Notes: a model not told the origin generated them from the sequence alone. 64,000 nucleotides of DNA from Bacteroidetes bacterium GWF2_40_14 (GCA_001769195.1 MEOK01000004.1:62001-126000), one strand, 5' to 3'. Counted from the stretch's first letter, positions 55,497 through 64,000 are shown. Numbers and translations: made by a program.

Positions 55497-56201
55497 TCAA
55501 TTCACTGACGTTTTTTGCATTTCGGTTAGGAGCTTGTCGAACTCTTCTCTGTAAGTTATGCCGATTGGTATTCGTTTATCTTTGATTTTTATTGTGTTAC
55601 GTTCGATGATCTCAATTTTGTCAATAGCAACCAAAAATGACTTGTGAACCCGGGTGAAATTTGAGGAAGGGAGCAATTTTTCCATGTTGCTGAATGATTG
55701 AAGGGTAATGATCTTGCCTTTTCTGGTAATTATCTGCAGGTACTCCTGCATCCCCTCAATATAAAGGATGTCATCAAAATCCACTCGCTCCATGTTGTAC
55801 CCTGTCTTGACAAAGATGTAGTTCCTCTTAATAGATTTAGCGTCGGTTAACAGATTGAACACCTTGTCGGTAGCAATCACAAATCGCTCAAAGCCAAAAG
55901 GCTTTAGAAGATAATCTGTTACATTGAAATCGTACCCCTGAATTGCGTACTCTTTATATGCAGATGTTATAATGATTCGCGGGCTGTTCTTCAATGATTG
56001 CAGGAACTGGATACCCGTAAATTCATCCATCTGAATATCCAGAAATACCAGGTCAACCTCATTCGTTTTGAGAAAATTAAGAGCATCAATGGCATTACTG
56101 AAAGTCTTTTCAAGCTGTAGCCAGGAGATACGGGAGATAAACATAGTCAGCTTCTCTACCGAAAGTGGCTCGTCGTCAATTACAATACACTTAACTTGCA
56201 T
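55497..56201 (-). CDS. LytTR response regulator
   Basis: The product has 234 residues. The receiver (about 1-120) has D9/D10, phospho-acceptor in LVFLDIQMDEF and K in YLLKPFGF. The LytTR DNA-binding domain (about 135-230) has DFDDILYIEGMQEYLQI and FTRVHKSFLV. Its start overlaps the stop of the LytS-type kinase by 11 bases. Targets are unknown. Confidence 0.93.
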   Translation of the reverse strand: MQVKCIVIDDEPLSVEKLTMFISRISWLQLEKTFSNAIDALNFLKTNEVDLVFLDIQMDEFTGIQFLQSLKNSPRIIITSAYKEYAIQGYDFNVTDYLLKPFGFERFVIATDKVFNLLTDAKSIKRNYIFVKTGYNMERVDFDDILYIEGMQEYLQIITRKGKIITLQSFSNMEKLLPSSNFTRVHKSFLVAIDKIEIIERNTIKIKDKRIPIGITYREEFDKLLTEMQKTSVN

Positions 56202-57162
56202 TAATATCGATTGTTAGTTCTGTTTTATAATGGCCATTCTCTTTGGTAATCTTAAGCTTGTGCTTATCGGGGTATATCAGATTGAGCCTTCTTGTAACAT
56301 TTGCCAGACCAATTCCGCTTGAGCTGTCCTTTGTAATATCCTTGGCGGCATCAAAAATATTGTCAACTTCAAAATAGACGTGCTCTCGTGTTATATTGAA
56401 TCTGATTGAAATACCCCCTTTCTCCTCCTTGTCGGTAATATGCTTAAAGGCATTTTCTATAAATGGAATAAAAAGCATGGGGGCAATCTTAATGTTTTCC
56501 AGATCTCCTTTAACCGAAAAATCAACCAGTTCTCTGTTTGTTATTCTCAGCTCCTGCAGGCTCAGATACTTCCTTATATACTCTATCTCCCCTGAGAGGT
56601 CTATAAATTCTGTATCTGCCTCATTAAAGGAGTAACGCATCATGTCCGACAACTTTATGAGGGAATCTGAGGCTTTTGCCGGATTTGTGGATATCAGAGT
56701 GTCGATATTATGAATTGAGTTGAAAAGAAAGTGCGGATTGATCTGATTACGGAGCAGTGCCAGTTCGCTCTTAAGGTTCTGCCTGGACAATTGCAGCTGT
56801 AGTTGGTCTTTGTTGATCCAGTCAATGAAGAAGCGGAAAAGGCTACCATAAATTAACCACTTGAATATACCCAATATCAAAATGGATGAATATGCAAACG
56901 CTTTTTTATCAATTAAATAGCATAATGAAGTTAGTATAACAATAGTAAACAGTGCCAAGAAAAGCCTTTTTTTATTTTTCAGTATTTTAAATATCTGCGC
57001 ATAGGCCAGATAAAAAAATAATGGTGAACCCATACCTGCGATTACTAATAAAATGCTATATTCTTTAGGGGAAATTATTGGAATTAAATAGCGTGATGCA
57101 CTCGTTAGAATAAAGATCCCCCAAAAAAACAGATGCAACTTTACAATAGTAGACTTTTTCAT
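56191..57162 (-). CDS. LytS-type membrane histidine kinase
   Basis: The product has 323 residues. Four helices (about 8-115) are followed by the His_kinase signature INPHFLFNSIHNIDTL and a HATPase with NAFKHI and SSGIGLANVTRRL. It is paired with the overlapping LytTR regulator, and paralogous to the pair at 57766/58467 and the pair in the macAB operon. Signal unknown. Confidence 0.92.
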   Translation of the reverse strand: MKKSTIVKLHLFFWGIFILTSASRYLIPIISPKEYSILLVIAGMGSPLFFYLAYAQIFKILKNKKRLFLALFTIVILTSLCYLIDKKAFAYSSILILGIFKWLIYGSLFRFFIDWINKDQLQLQLSRQNLKSELALLRNQINPHFLFNSIHNIDTLISTNPAKASDSLIKLSDMMRYSFNEADTEFIDLSGEIEYIRKYLSLQELRITNRELVDFSVKGDLENIKIAPMLFIPFIENAFKHITDKEEKGGISIRFNITREHVYFEVDNIFDAAKDITKDSSSGIGLANVTRRLNLIYPDKHKLKITKENGHYKTELTIDINAS

Positions 57163-57379
57163 AATGATTATAAATTTATAATATTTATTTCAAAAGTCTC
57201 TTGTTCTTATGATTTTAACAAGAAAATTCAACGAACTGCGCGATTCATTCAACGAATATCAGTCTTAAGATTGTGTGAAAAGCTGCTCTTCGGGGTTCAT
57301 TTCAGGTTGTTTACCGATTTTTTTTTGTGTCTGATATTGATATTACTACAATTGTTGCGAACTTTAAAAAAATAAAGCA

Positions 57380-57769
57380 ATGATTTATTTACATCAAAGG
57401 ATGATAGAAGGTGGCGTAATGTTTATGGTACCTATCTATACTCTCTGGCTGGCTGTTATCTGCCTGTCCGTTTTAGTAGTCGTTTTCTTATTCACAAAAG
57501 CCGGAAGAAACCGGAAACTAATGAAGAGAATGAGCGATTGGATACTCTTTTTGGGGAGCATGGCATTCCTTCTGGGAATTCTGGGACATACACTTGGTTT
57601 GATACAGATTTTGGAGGTAATCCAGCAAATAGGAGCAGTTTCGCAAAATGTTCTTGCAGGAGGTCTTAAGGTTGCAATGTATCCGGCAATGTTCGGATTT
57701 GTTCTATTGATTTTTGCCTTTGTTGTTTGGTTTGTCATGAGGACCTTTGGTAGAGAGGAGGAAATCTAG
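57380..57769 (+). CDS. Small MotA/TolQ/ExbB-like membrane protein
   Basis: The product has 129 residues with three membrane helices (about 14-38, 48-70, 96-118). The last two resemble the proton-channel pair of the MotA/TolQ/ExbB family (GILGHTLGLIQILEVIQQIG; GLKVAMYPAMFGFVLLIFAF), but the large cytoplasmic loop is missing, so it is much shorter than ExbB (about 240). No exbD-like gene follows. It overlaps the convergent regulator gene by four bases. Whether it conducts protons is uncertain. Confidence 0.75.
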   Translation: MIYLHQRMIEGGVMFMVPIYTLWLAVICLSVLVVVFLFTKAGRNRKLMKRMSDWILFLGSMAFLLGILGHTLGLIQILEVIQQIGAVSQNVLAGGLKVAMYPAMFGFVLLIFAFVVWFVMRTFGREEEI

Positions 57770-58461
57770 ATTAACCTCTTTGGAACTTCTTCTCTGTAGC
57801 TCCTCCCTACAGGAAGAAGTTTTCCGGCAATCTCAATATGGGTATTTGTGAAGAGAGACACATGTTCCCTGTTGATTATATATGCCCTGTGAATGCGAAT
57901 AAATCGGGATTTGTCCAGCAGATTCTCAATTCCGCTAAGACGCAGATAACATACAAGTGAAGTATGCTTCGTATGAACTTTAATATAATCATCCATACTC
58001 TCTATGTAAAGGATGTCATCTAAAAAAACCTTATAGTTCTTCTTGTCCGATTTTAGGATTATTGTTTCACTGGTATTGTTAATCGTTCTTCTCTCCTGGA
58101 TTTCCAAAAATTTATTGACAGCCTTAAGAAACCGTTCGAAAGGAATTGGTTTTACCAGATAGTCCAGAGCATCTACATCGAATGCTTCCGGAGCATAATT
58201 TCTATATGCAGTTGTGAATATTACCTTAGGTGGGTTTGTCAAGGAGCGAATAAACTCCAACCCGTTGATGCCAGGCATCATTATATCCAGAAATAACAGA
58301 TCTATATGGTTAGAATGCAAATCATTGAGAGAATCAAATGCATTTGTGAAACCACCAGCAACTTCAAAGTGTGGCAACTGTTCCAGATAGTTGCTGATTA
58401 CTTTTATAGCAATAGGTTCGTCATCAATAATCAGACATCTGTATCTAATCTCTTTTTCCAT
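57766..58461 (-). CDS. LytTR response regulator
   Basis: The product has 231 residues. The receiver has D12/D13, phospho-acceptor in LLFLDIMMPGINGLEF and K in YLVKPIPF. The LytTR domain (about 140-230) has FLDDILYIESMDDYIKVHT and FIRIHRAYIIN. It lies five bases after the LytS-type kinase at 58467. Confidence 0.93.
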   Translation of the reverse strand: MEKEIRYRCLIIDDEPIAIKVISNYLEQLPHFEVAGGFTNAFDSLNDLHSNHIDLLFLDIMMPGINGLEFIRSLTNPPKVIFTTAYRNYAPEAFDVDALDYLVKPIPFERFLKAVNKFLEIQERRTINNTSETIILKSDKKNYKVFLDDILYIESMDDYIKVHTKHTSLVCYLRLSGIENLLDKSRFIRIHRAYIINREHVSLFTNTHIEIAGKLLPVGRSYREEVPKRLI

Positions 58462-58466
58462 AAAAA

Positions 58467-59531
58467 CTAATCTGTTTCCACTGATAATTCTACTTTATAA
58501 GAGCCGTTATTGTCATCAATCTTAAGTTGGTGTTTGCCGGGGTAAAGCAGGTTGAGCCTCTCTCTTACATTATTCAAACCGATCCCTTTCCCCGATTGGT
58601 TATTTGTTGTTGCATCTGGAGTGTAATTGTTACAAACGGATAATTGTATGGTTTTCAGATAGATTTCAATTCTGACAGATATGTGGCTCTCTCCTATATT
58701 TTTATCGGCACCATGTTTAAAGGCATTTTCGATAAAAGTAAAAAGAAGCAAAGGAGATAGAATGAGGTTATGATTGTTGTCGGGTAAAATAATATCTACC
58801 GTAAGCCTTTTATCGTGCCTTAAAATTTCCAGATCGGTGTAATCTCGTATAAAATAAATCTCTTTTTCCAGTAGGATTTTTTCCTTGTCGCACTCATAGA
58901 GAATGAAATCCAGCAATCCCGACAGCTTTAAAATTATATCCGGTGTACTCTTTGAGTTTTCCATCCAAAGGCCATAAATGTTGTTTAGCATATTAAAAAG
59001 AAAATGAGGATGGAGCTGGTTCTGAAGCAATTTAAGTTTGGCGTCTTTCAACTTCAATTCAGTCTCAATCTTTTGTTTGGCTATTTTGTCCCTTTCAATC
59101 TGTCTTTTATAACTCTCCTTTATAAAATGGATGAATGCTGCAAAGAGAATAATTATATAACCTCCCGACATAAGTAAAAGAACATCCTGTTGCCCGGGAT
59201 ATACAACATCTGATGAATCTCTGCTGGTAATCCACAGGATGTATATGAATGACAGATAATTAATCCATACAGATATAATAAATGCAGAAAGCATGAGATA
59301 AACAAATCTAAAATACTTTCCTTCAAACAAATATTCAGGTATAAGAAAATTATTGATAAAATAGCTGAGACAGAAACTCATAATTGAAATAGTCAATACA
59401 ACCATCCATCTTATCTCCAGATCATAACTTCTGTTGCTGAAAACGAAAAACAACAATAGTGCAGCAATTGTCCAATAGAAAAATTGCCACAACCATCTGA
59501 ATTTGTCTAATAAAAAAATGTTCGTCTGCAT
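58467..59531 (-). CDS. LytS-type membrane histidine kinase next to MITE
   Basis: The ATG at 59531 (354 residues) is preferred; an in-frame ATG at 59573 would add 14 residues encoded largely by the MITE. Four helices cover about 15-145; the His_kinase signature LHPHFLFNMLNNIYGL and HATPase motif GKGIGLNNVRERL follow. Its promoter region has been replaced or interrupted by the MITE at 59550, only 19 bases from the start. Confidence 0.9.
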   Translation of the reverse strand: MQTNIFLLDKFRWLWQFFYWTIAALLLFFVFSNRSYDLEIRWMVVLTISIMSFCLSYFINNFLIPEYLFEGKYFRFVYLMLSAFIISVWINYLSFIYILWITSRDSSDVVYPGQQDVLLLMSGGYIIILFAAFIHFIKESYKRQIERDKIAKQKIETELKLKDAKLKLLQNQLHPHFLFNMLNNIYGLWMENSKSTPDIILKLSGLLDFILYECDKEKILLEKEIYFIRDYTDLEILRHDKRLTVDIILPDNNHNLILSPLLLFTFIENAFKHGADKNIGESHISVRIEIYLKTIQLSVCNNYTPDATTNNQSGKGIGLNNVRERLNLLYPGKHQLKIDDNNGSYKVELSVETD

Positions 59532-59549
59532 ATGTACTCCACATTGAGG

Positions 59550-59700
59550 GGACCTTGCCACAGTTTTGTGCAAGTAATTAATTAATAGCTATTTAGAGAG
59601 CGCATTTTTTCAATAAGGCTTTTTGAGGAATTTATTTCTGAAAAGTCTTATTGTTATTATGCACATAGTGAGATAATTGCACAAAACTGTGGCAAGGTCC
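59550..59700. mobile_element. MITE-like inverted-repeat element, copy 2
   Basis: This 151-bp element has terminal repeats GGACCTTGCCACAGTTTTGT and its complement ACAAAACTGTGGCAAGGTCC, and the same inner hairpin as the copy at 53458. Its termini match each other perfectly, whereas copy 1 has two changes, so copy 2 is probably the more recent. It lies between the LytS gene and the phosphodiesterase gene. Confidence 0.87.
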
Positions 59701-59715
59701 AACTTGAAATACCAC

Positions 59716-60798
59716 TTACTGCGGCGGAGAATTTTTCAGAATTTCCAGCAGCATCTCCGGTTCGTTGGTTGTTATTACGTCCACTCCTTGTTGAAGTAAC
59801 AGCTTCATCTGCTCAGGGTCGTTTATTGTCCAGACATTTACAACAAGTCCGCGGTCATGTGCCTGTTTGATAAGAGTTGGGTCGGCCTGATACATTTTGC
59901 CGTTAAAATCTATGCTCCACATTTTTGCATCGGCAACATCCTTTACTGTCTTGTCGTCACTTACATATGCTGTTCTTGCAGCAGGGTCCAGTTCCATAAC
60001 TCTTAGAAGAGATCCAAAGTTGAAGCTGATGTAGCTTACCCATGCCTGAGCCTTAAGGTCATGCACCATTTTCACTACAGCTTCTGTCAGTTCCAGTGTC
60101 CGCTCCTGACTAACCAGAGAGGATTTTATCTCAAGAAAAAGAAGGGTTTTGTTCTGAGTTTTTGCAGTAAGAATGTACTCTTCAAGAGTAGGCACAAAAT
60201 CATTGTTCTTTAGAGGAACTTTGACTAGTTCTGCCGCAGTTGTCTGTTCAACCATCTTGCCCCCTATAGACGGATCGTGATTGCAGACAGGAACTCCATC
60301 CTGCGACAGCCATACGTCAAATTCGGAGGAGTGGCAACCTAGTGCAATCGCATTTTTAAGTGAGCTTAGTGAGTTCTGACTAACGTCAAAATTTTTCCAG
60401 GCACCGCGGTGAGCTACAACCGCATTTTTAATGAATTCATCTTTCACCAGCTCAAAGTCTTTTGTCACTCCGTTTATCTTTAATGTTATTCCATATCTGA
60501 ATGCCGGAGTAGATGATGTAAGTTGGGCCCTTTTCTTAAGAGAGATAACACCCTTTGAACTAATAAGGAAAAGTCCGGAAGTATCTTTAGCAATAGAGAC
60601 CTTCATTTTTTTCTGACCGGCAACGGCAAGTACCTTACCTATCTGGGCACCCTTCTGATTTACAGGTATCTTAAAATTGTCGAGTCCGGTTAATGGTGTC
60701 ACAGGAGCAGTGGGTGCTGCAGGTTTTGCAGGCTGACCAATTATTGTGCCTCCCAAAAAGGTTAGGCAGATTGTCAATAGAATTAGTTTGTCTTTCAT
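59716..60798 (-). CDS. Exported glycerophosphodiester phosphodiesterase
   Basis: The product has 360 residues with a signal peptide (MKDKLILLTICLTFLGGTIIG). Residues about 40-120 form a beta-rich cadherin-like domain. The GDPD barrel begins at about 126 with H130 in AHRGAWKNFDVSQNS, the metal ligands E159/D161 in SEFDVWLS, and catalytic H174 in CNHDPSIGG. It would hydrolyse glycerophosphodiesters or related exported substrates in the periplasm. Confidence 0.9.
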   Translation of the reverse strand: MKDKLILLTICLTFLGGTIIGQPAKPAAPTAPVTPLTGLDNFKIPVNQKGAQIGKVLAVAGQKKMKVSIAKDTSGLFLISSKGVISLKKRAQLTSSTPAFRYGITLKINGVTKDFELVKDEFIKNAVVAHRGAWKNFDVSQNSLSSLKNAIALGCHSSEFDVWLSQDGVPVCNHDPSIGGKMVEQTTAAELVKVPLKNNDFVPTLEEYILTAKTQNKTLLFLEIKSSLVSQERTLELTEAVVKMVHDLKAQAWVSYISFNFGSLLRVMELDPAARTAYVSDDKTVKDVADAKMWSIDFNGKMYQADPTLIKQAHDRGLVVNVWTINDPEQMKLLLQQGVDVITTNEPEMLLEILKNSPPQ

Positions 60799-60814
60799 TG
60801 TGATAAATTTTGAC

Positions 60815-60822
60815 CAAAGTTA
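60815..60822 (-). promoter_or_regulatory. -7 promoter element for the phosphodiesterase gene
   Basis: On the minus strand TAACTTTG fits TAnnTTTG exactly. It lies 17 bases before the ATG at 60798. No clear -33 box. Confidence 0.45.
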
Positions 60823-60846
60823 TAAATTAATAGGTTTTAACAGCCA

Positions 60847-63396
60847 TTAAAGATCAAATTTGAACCTTATTCTTATACCTGTGCGGGAGACATTGGGGTG
60901 GTCGAGATACGAGAGCCTTCTCACAAGATCTACCCTCATGAATTTGAAGATGTTGGAAACTCCGACACTTACTTCTGTATATGGGCTCTTGCCCAGAGCG
61001 AATGTTGTTGGATTTCCCTCTCCGTCAGTGGGAAACTTAAAAAGATCAGGCTCAAAATCTGGATTGTTGGACTTGCTTAGGCTTCCGTACAGTAACTTTA
61101 CCGTTATGATCTCTCTTAAGCTCAACTTTTTGAGTATGGGAATTTTATTGAAAATGAACCCGTTGAAGCAGTGGTCAATATTAATTGATGTATACTGGTC
61201 ACTTACAAATTCAAGGAAATTCATCAGATTGTAAGCTGTTGACTGATACAAATATGTCTGGTTGGCATTGTGCATCTCCAGCAGAGGGTAGGGCACCTGT
61301 CCGAATGTCTTGCCGGCCTCCCATGTGACTGTTGTGTACCCGATTATGGTAGGGTAAAATCGCTTGTAAAAACTTAACCTTAAATTGTGATAGTTGTAGT
61401 CGCTCCCCAAAATCTTTGTTCCATATGTGTACTTCAGTTGAATTACCGGGTATTTTGATGCGATGGGTGCTCTGTAAAGTTTACCCTGATAAAATTGTTC
61501 ATGAGGAGCATAGCGTAGATTTAGAGAGACCTCAGATGTATTGAGGTATGGAACACTGTTTACGTCTGACAAGTAATTGGCCGTATTGAAATTAAGTGTG
61601 CCGCCGGGAGCTTGCCGGGTGTAGTCGAAACCAAGTGAATATGAGAAGTGATTTTTGAATTCGTGTAAGTACTCTGCTTTGAAAGATTTATTGTAGAACA
61701 GCTTGTCGTCAACGCCCCTTTTTAGAGAAAGCATTGCATTACCCTCCTGTACAAAATATAGCTCCTGACCTGGTACCTTAGTGTCTACCTGATAGTTTAT
61801 CCTTATACTTTTTGACGGAAACTCATTGTATGGTTTTGAGGTGAATGAGTAGTTTGTGCCTAAGTTGTACTTGAACTTCTTGTCTTTGATCCCATAAGCC
61901 AGATAGCCTTCGAAATTTATTTTTTTGCTGAATTTGGGTGTTGTCCTGCCGCCAAGCCTCAGCTTGGAACCCTCGATTGGGTTATAACTGTAGAAGGTTA
62001 TAACCGGACCAATTTCAAATGGGCCAAAATCGTGAAAACTGGCAATGGCTATACGGAATATGTCCATCGTCCGCATAAATGCACGGACTTTCTTGAGACT
62101 GTCAATTGTTGAATAAATCCCTTTCTCAGACCTGGAGAGCTCTGCATGTCTGTTCTGTTCCCAGAATTCGTCGGACCTTTTTACCGAATCCAACTCCGGT
62201 TCTTCAACTGAAACCTTGAAGACGCTGTCCGCTATCGGGATATTTATCTGATGTTTTTTGTAAGAGACACTTCTCTGTCCGAATATGCCCAGCCCTTTAG
62301 TAGTGACACCAAGGTCCATGGACAGCTCATCCGTGGAAATTGCCCAACCCTGCTGAGGAAAATGTTCAAACTCCTGTATAATCTTAGCGTCCTTAACCCA
62401 GTTCAGGTTAATCTGCCGGTTAAGTTCCATCTCAATCTTCTTTACCGCATAGTTCCCGTCCATTGTTATAAACATGAATCCTTGAAACAGCATGTCGGTT
62501 TTGTTGCGGGGAGCAAAGAACATCTTGACGCATTCAATGTTGCTTACTTTAACAGTGTCAATAATGAAATATCGGTAAAACGATGGTGCCGAGGCTGACA
62601 CCGGACTCAAAAACTGGTTTGTAAGGAACAGTATGTTATTGTCATATATGTCTATATCCTGATAGAGATACTTCAGGTATCTGGTTATACCCTGATTGTC
62701 GAGATATCCCTCGAAGCTTACCATCTTGTCTGCTTTGACAACATCTATGCTTGCTCTGGGTGATTTTCTATAGAATACATCTGTTATTGTCTCTTTAATG
62801 TACAATGGAAGAACCTCTTTTCCAGGCTGTTTTGTGCTGTCGATGTTGTCAAAGACAAATTTGAATTTTCCCAGCATCCTGCTCTCTTTAAGACCTTCAA
62901 AATTTGTAAGTGCAAACTGGGTCTTGTCGTACTTCTCGTACTGAAGGAAGTCCAGGTTTTCGCTTCGGTTTTTTGTTTTGTTGGCAATAACCTTCTCAAT
63001 AAGCGAAACTGCCGGATTGTTCTTGTTGCGGTATCTTACCTTGTCGGCTTTGACTACTATTTCGTCAAGTGATATTGATGTTGCGGTAAGTTTTATTGTA
63101 ACAGGATTTCTAAAACCCTTTGTAAGATCTATAACCTCTGATTTGTAACTCAGACATGATGCCCTGAGTGTAAGATTCTGTTTGTCAGTAGTAAAACTGA
63201 AGCGACCATCTGAATCGGAAACTGTCCCCTCTGTGGTTCCATCAATAACAACCACTGCAAATGCAACCGGATTGCCGATTTTTGAATCTACTACGACCCC
63301 TTTAATAAATGTTTTGCCCGTTTGTTGTGCGTGTAAGGCAATTGTCCCGAAAAACAGCCAAAAAAAAAGGTACACTCGTGGCACGATAAGTGGCAT
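60847..63396 (-). CDS. DUF5686/carboxypeptidase-regulatory-like outer-membrane protein
   Basis: The ATG at 63396 (849 residues) is preferred to 63468 because a -7 box lies between them. A signal peptide (MPLIVPRVYLFFWLFFGTIALHAQ) is followed by a carboxypeptidase-D regulatory-like domain (about 28-115; KGVVVDSKIGNPVAFAVVVI), then the long DUF5686 region and a C-terminal outer-membrane barrel ending TGIRIRFKFDL. Such proteins are abundant in Bacteroidota; role unproven. It lies 48 bases before the phosphodiesterase gene. Confidence 0.88.
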   Translation of the reverse strand: MPLIVPRVYLFFWLFFGTIALHAQQTGKTFIKGVVVDSKIGNPVAFAVVVIDGTTEGTVSDSDGRFSFTTDKQNLTLRASCLSYKSEVIDLTKGFRNPVTIKLTATSISLDEIVVKADKVRYRNKNNPAVSLIEKVIANKTKNRSENLDFLQYEKYDKTQFALTNFEGLKESRMLGKFKFVFDNIDSTKQPGKEVLPLYIKETITDVFYRKSPRASIDVVKADKMVSFEGYLDNQGITRYLKYLYQDIDIYDNNILFLTNQFLSPVSASAPSFYRYFIIDTVKVSNIECVKMFFAPRNKTDMLFQGFMFITMDGNYAVKKIEMELNRQINLNWVKDAKIIQEFEHFPQQGWAISTDELSMDLGVTTKGLGIFGQRSVSYKKHQINIPIADSVFKVSVEEPELDSVKRSDEFWEQNRHAELSRSEKGIYSTIDSLKKVRAFMRTMDIFRIAIASFHDFGPFEIGPVITFYSYNPIEGSKLRLGGRTTPKFSKKINFEGYLAYGIKDKKFKYNLGTNYSFTSKPYNEFPSKSIRINYQVDTKVPGQELYFVQEGNAMLSLKRGVDDKLFYNKSFKAEYLHEFKNHFSYSLGFDYTRQAPGGTLNFNTANYLSDVNSVPYLNTSEVSLNLRYAPHEQFYQGKLYRAPIASKYPVIQLKYTYGTKILGSDYNYHNLRLSFYKRFYPTIIGYTTVTWEAGKTFGQVPYPLLEMHNANQTYLYQSTAYNLMNFLEFVSDQYTSINIDHCFNGFIFNKIPILKKLSLREIITVKLLYGSLSKSNNPDFEPDLFKFPTDGEGNPTTFALGKSPYTEVSVGVSNIFKFMRVDLVRRLSYLDHPNVSRTGIRIRFKFDL

Positions 63397-63445
63397 TTTG
63401 TTCTTAATCTTGTATGTGCGATTTAATTGCTTGCTTTTCACTATG

Positions 63446-63453
63446 CAAATATA
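63446..63453 (-). promoter_or_regulatory. -7 promoter element for the DUF5686 gene
   Basis: On the minus strand TATATTTG, an exact TAnnTTTG match, followed by C as in many Bacteroidota promoters. The -33 position falls inside the palindrome at 63462-63493, which could therefore act as an operator. Confidence 0.5.
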
Positions 63454-63461
63454 GTCAAAAT

Positions 63462-63493
63462 GGTACATGGGGACGGATACGTCCCCATGTACC
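63462..63493. repeat. Perfect 14-bp palindrome of the GTACATGGGGACG family
   Basis: GGTACATGGGGACG (63462-63475), loop GATA, CGTCCCCATGTACC (63480-63493). Half-sites or variants occur at about 19320-19375, 23638-23690, 26028-26043 and 63869-63890. It lies upstream of the DUF5686 gene and downstream of the DUF2892 gene. Confidence 0.85.
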
Positions 63494-63602
63494 CGACTTT
63501 TTTGCGCCGCAATATGTGGTAATCACTTATCCATCAAGAGATAACAAAGTCAAAACTTTTATATTCTGGCAAATAGTAGTTTGCCACATTTTGCGGCGCA
63601 GT

Positions 63603-63806
63603 TTAATTCTTTTTGCAAGTGTTTATACCAAACGGAACATACAAAGGACAGAAGCTGAAGAGACTGGTTAGTAGGAATATTCCGGCAAAAATCAGAAGCA
63701 CAATTGCTAGTGTACCGGTAATTACACTTGTATAATACAATACAAGGACTGCAACAGCGGCCAGTATCCTGACCCACTTGTCAATAGTACCAATGTTTTT
63801 TTTCAT
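63603..63806 (-). CDS. DUF2892-type small membrane protein
   Basis: The product has 67 residues. Two helices (about 11-29 and 31-50) follow the N-terminal KNIGTIDKWVRILAAVAVL, the DUF2892 signature, and it ends in FCPLYVPFGINTCKKN with the family's CPLY and C-terminal Cys. Close relatives are fused to rhodanese in some bacteria. Function is unknown; an association with sulfur or small-solute handling is suggested only by family context. Confidence 0.88.
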   Translation of the reverse strand: MKKNIGTIDKWVRILAAVAVLVLYYTSVITGTLAIVLLIFAGIFLLTSLFSFCPLYVPFGINTCKKN

Positions 63807-63914
63807 TTTTATTTCGTTTTAATTTATTATGATAAACAACTATCAGAAGAAAAGGTTTTGGGAATGTTTTGGGTACACCTGATGCGTCCCCAATTAACAT
63901 TCTAAAAAAAAAGT

Positions 63915-63944
63915 GTTGGATTGTTACTTTTTTTTATACATTTG
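63915..63944 (+). promoter_or_regulatory. Promoter of a gene starting beyond the window
   Basis: GTTG (63915-63918), 18 bases, then TACATTTG (63937-63944), an exact -7 consensus. The last 56 bases would be the leader of a plus-strand gene outside the window. Confidence 0.5.
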
Positions 63945-64000
63945 CCCCGTAAGAAAACCACAGACACTTAAAAGTGATAGAAAAACAGACCATAGGAAAG

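Overview
The window looks like a chromosomal segment of a Bacteroidota (Bacteroidetes) bacterium, probably of the order Bacteroidales. Support comes from promoters of the TTTG / TAnnTTTG type in several intergenic gaps, LytS/LytTR sensor pairs, a Reg_prop sensor kinase, DUF5686, GH3/GH20/GH31 exported glycosidases, a type I-B CRISPR system of the Cst1/Cst2 kind, and a lack of strong Shine-Dalgarno sites. Base composition is moderately AT-rich throughout.

Region 1 (1-22.4 kb) is a dense plus-strand signalling island. It has six histidine kinases, four response-regulator or receiver proteins, a CheB-CheR-PAS fusion, a lone PAS protein, a CsbD stress protein and a CbpA/CbpM chaperone pair. Many genes overlap by ATGA. 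The most remarkable gene (2068-5847) encodes one polypeptide that joins a complete CopA-type copper P-ATPase, a three-helix membrane domain resembling the ethylene-binding domain of plant ETR1 (with its Cys/His copper ligands), and a histidine kinase. In plants the copper pump RAN1 supplies the copper of ETR1 as a separate protein; here pump and receptor-like sensor are fused. A receiver gene overlaps its stop codon and a receiver-PAS-kinase follows.

Region 2 (22.4-42.5 kb) is metabolic and envelope-related. It holds a GH20-like enzyme, a GH3 lipoprotein, threonine synthase and a SagB-type nitroreductase. An ABC-F ATPase follows, then a complete TolC-MacA-MacB export operon that ends in its own LytS/LytTR pair. 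Last come two small exported proteins, a second GH3 and a GH31 enzyme.

Region 3 (42.5-53.7 kb) is a complete type I-B CRISPR-Cas locus on the minus strand: cas6-cas8(cst1)-cas7(cst2)-cas5-cas3-cas4-cas1-cas2, then a leader and an array of 35 repeats and 34 spacers. The repeat, read on the minus strand, ends in ATTGAAAC, so the leader lies at the high-coordinate end next to cas2. One spacer occurs twice. Relics of DUF4143-type ATPases lie on both sides, with one intact relative.

Region 4 (53.7-64 kb) has the intact DUF4143 ATPase, two tandem LytS/LytTR pairs around a small ExbB-like membrane protein, a glycerophosphodiester phosphodiesterase, a DUF5686 outer-membrane protein and a DUF2892 membrane protein. 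Two near-identical 151-bp inverted-repeat elements (MITE-like) lie upstream of the cas operon and upstream of a LytS gene. Other non-coding structure includes octamer repeats that begin at stop codons, a GTACATGGGGACG palindrome family and an 11-bp triple direct repeat likely to be a response-regulator site.
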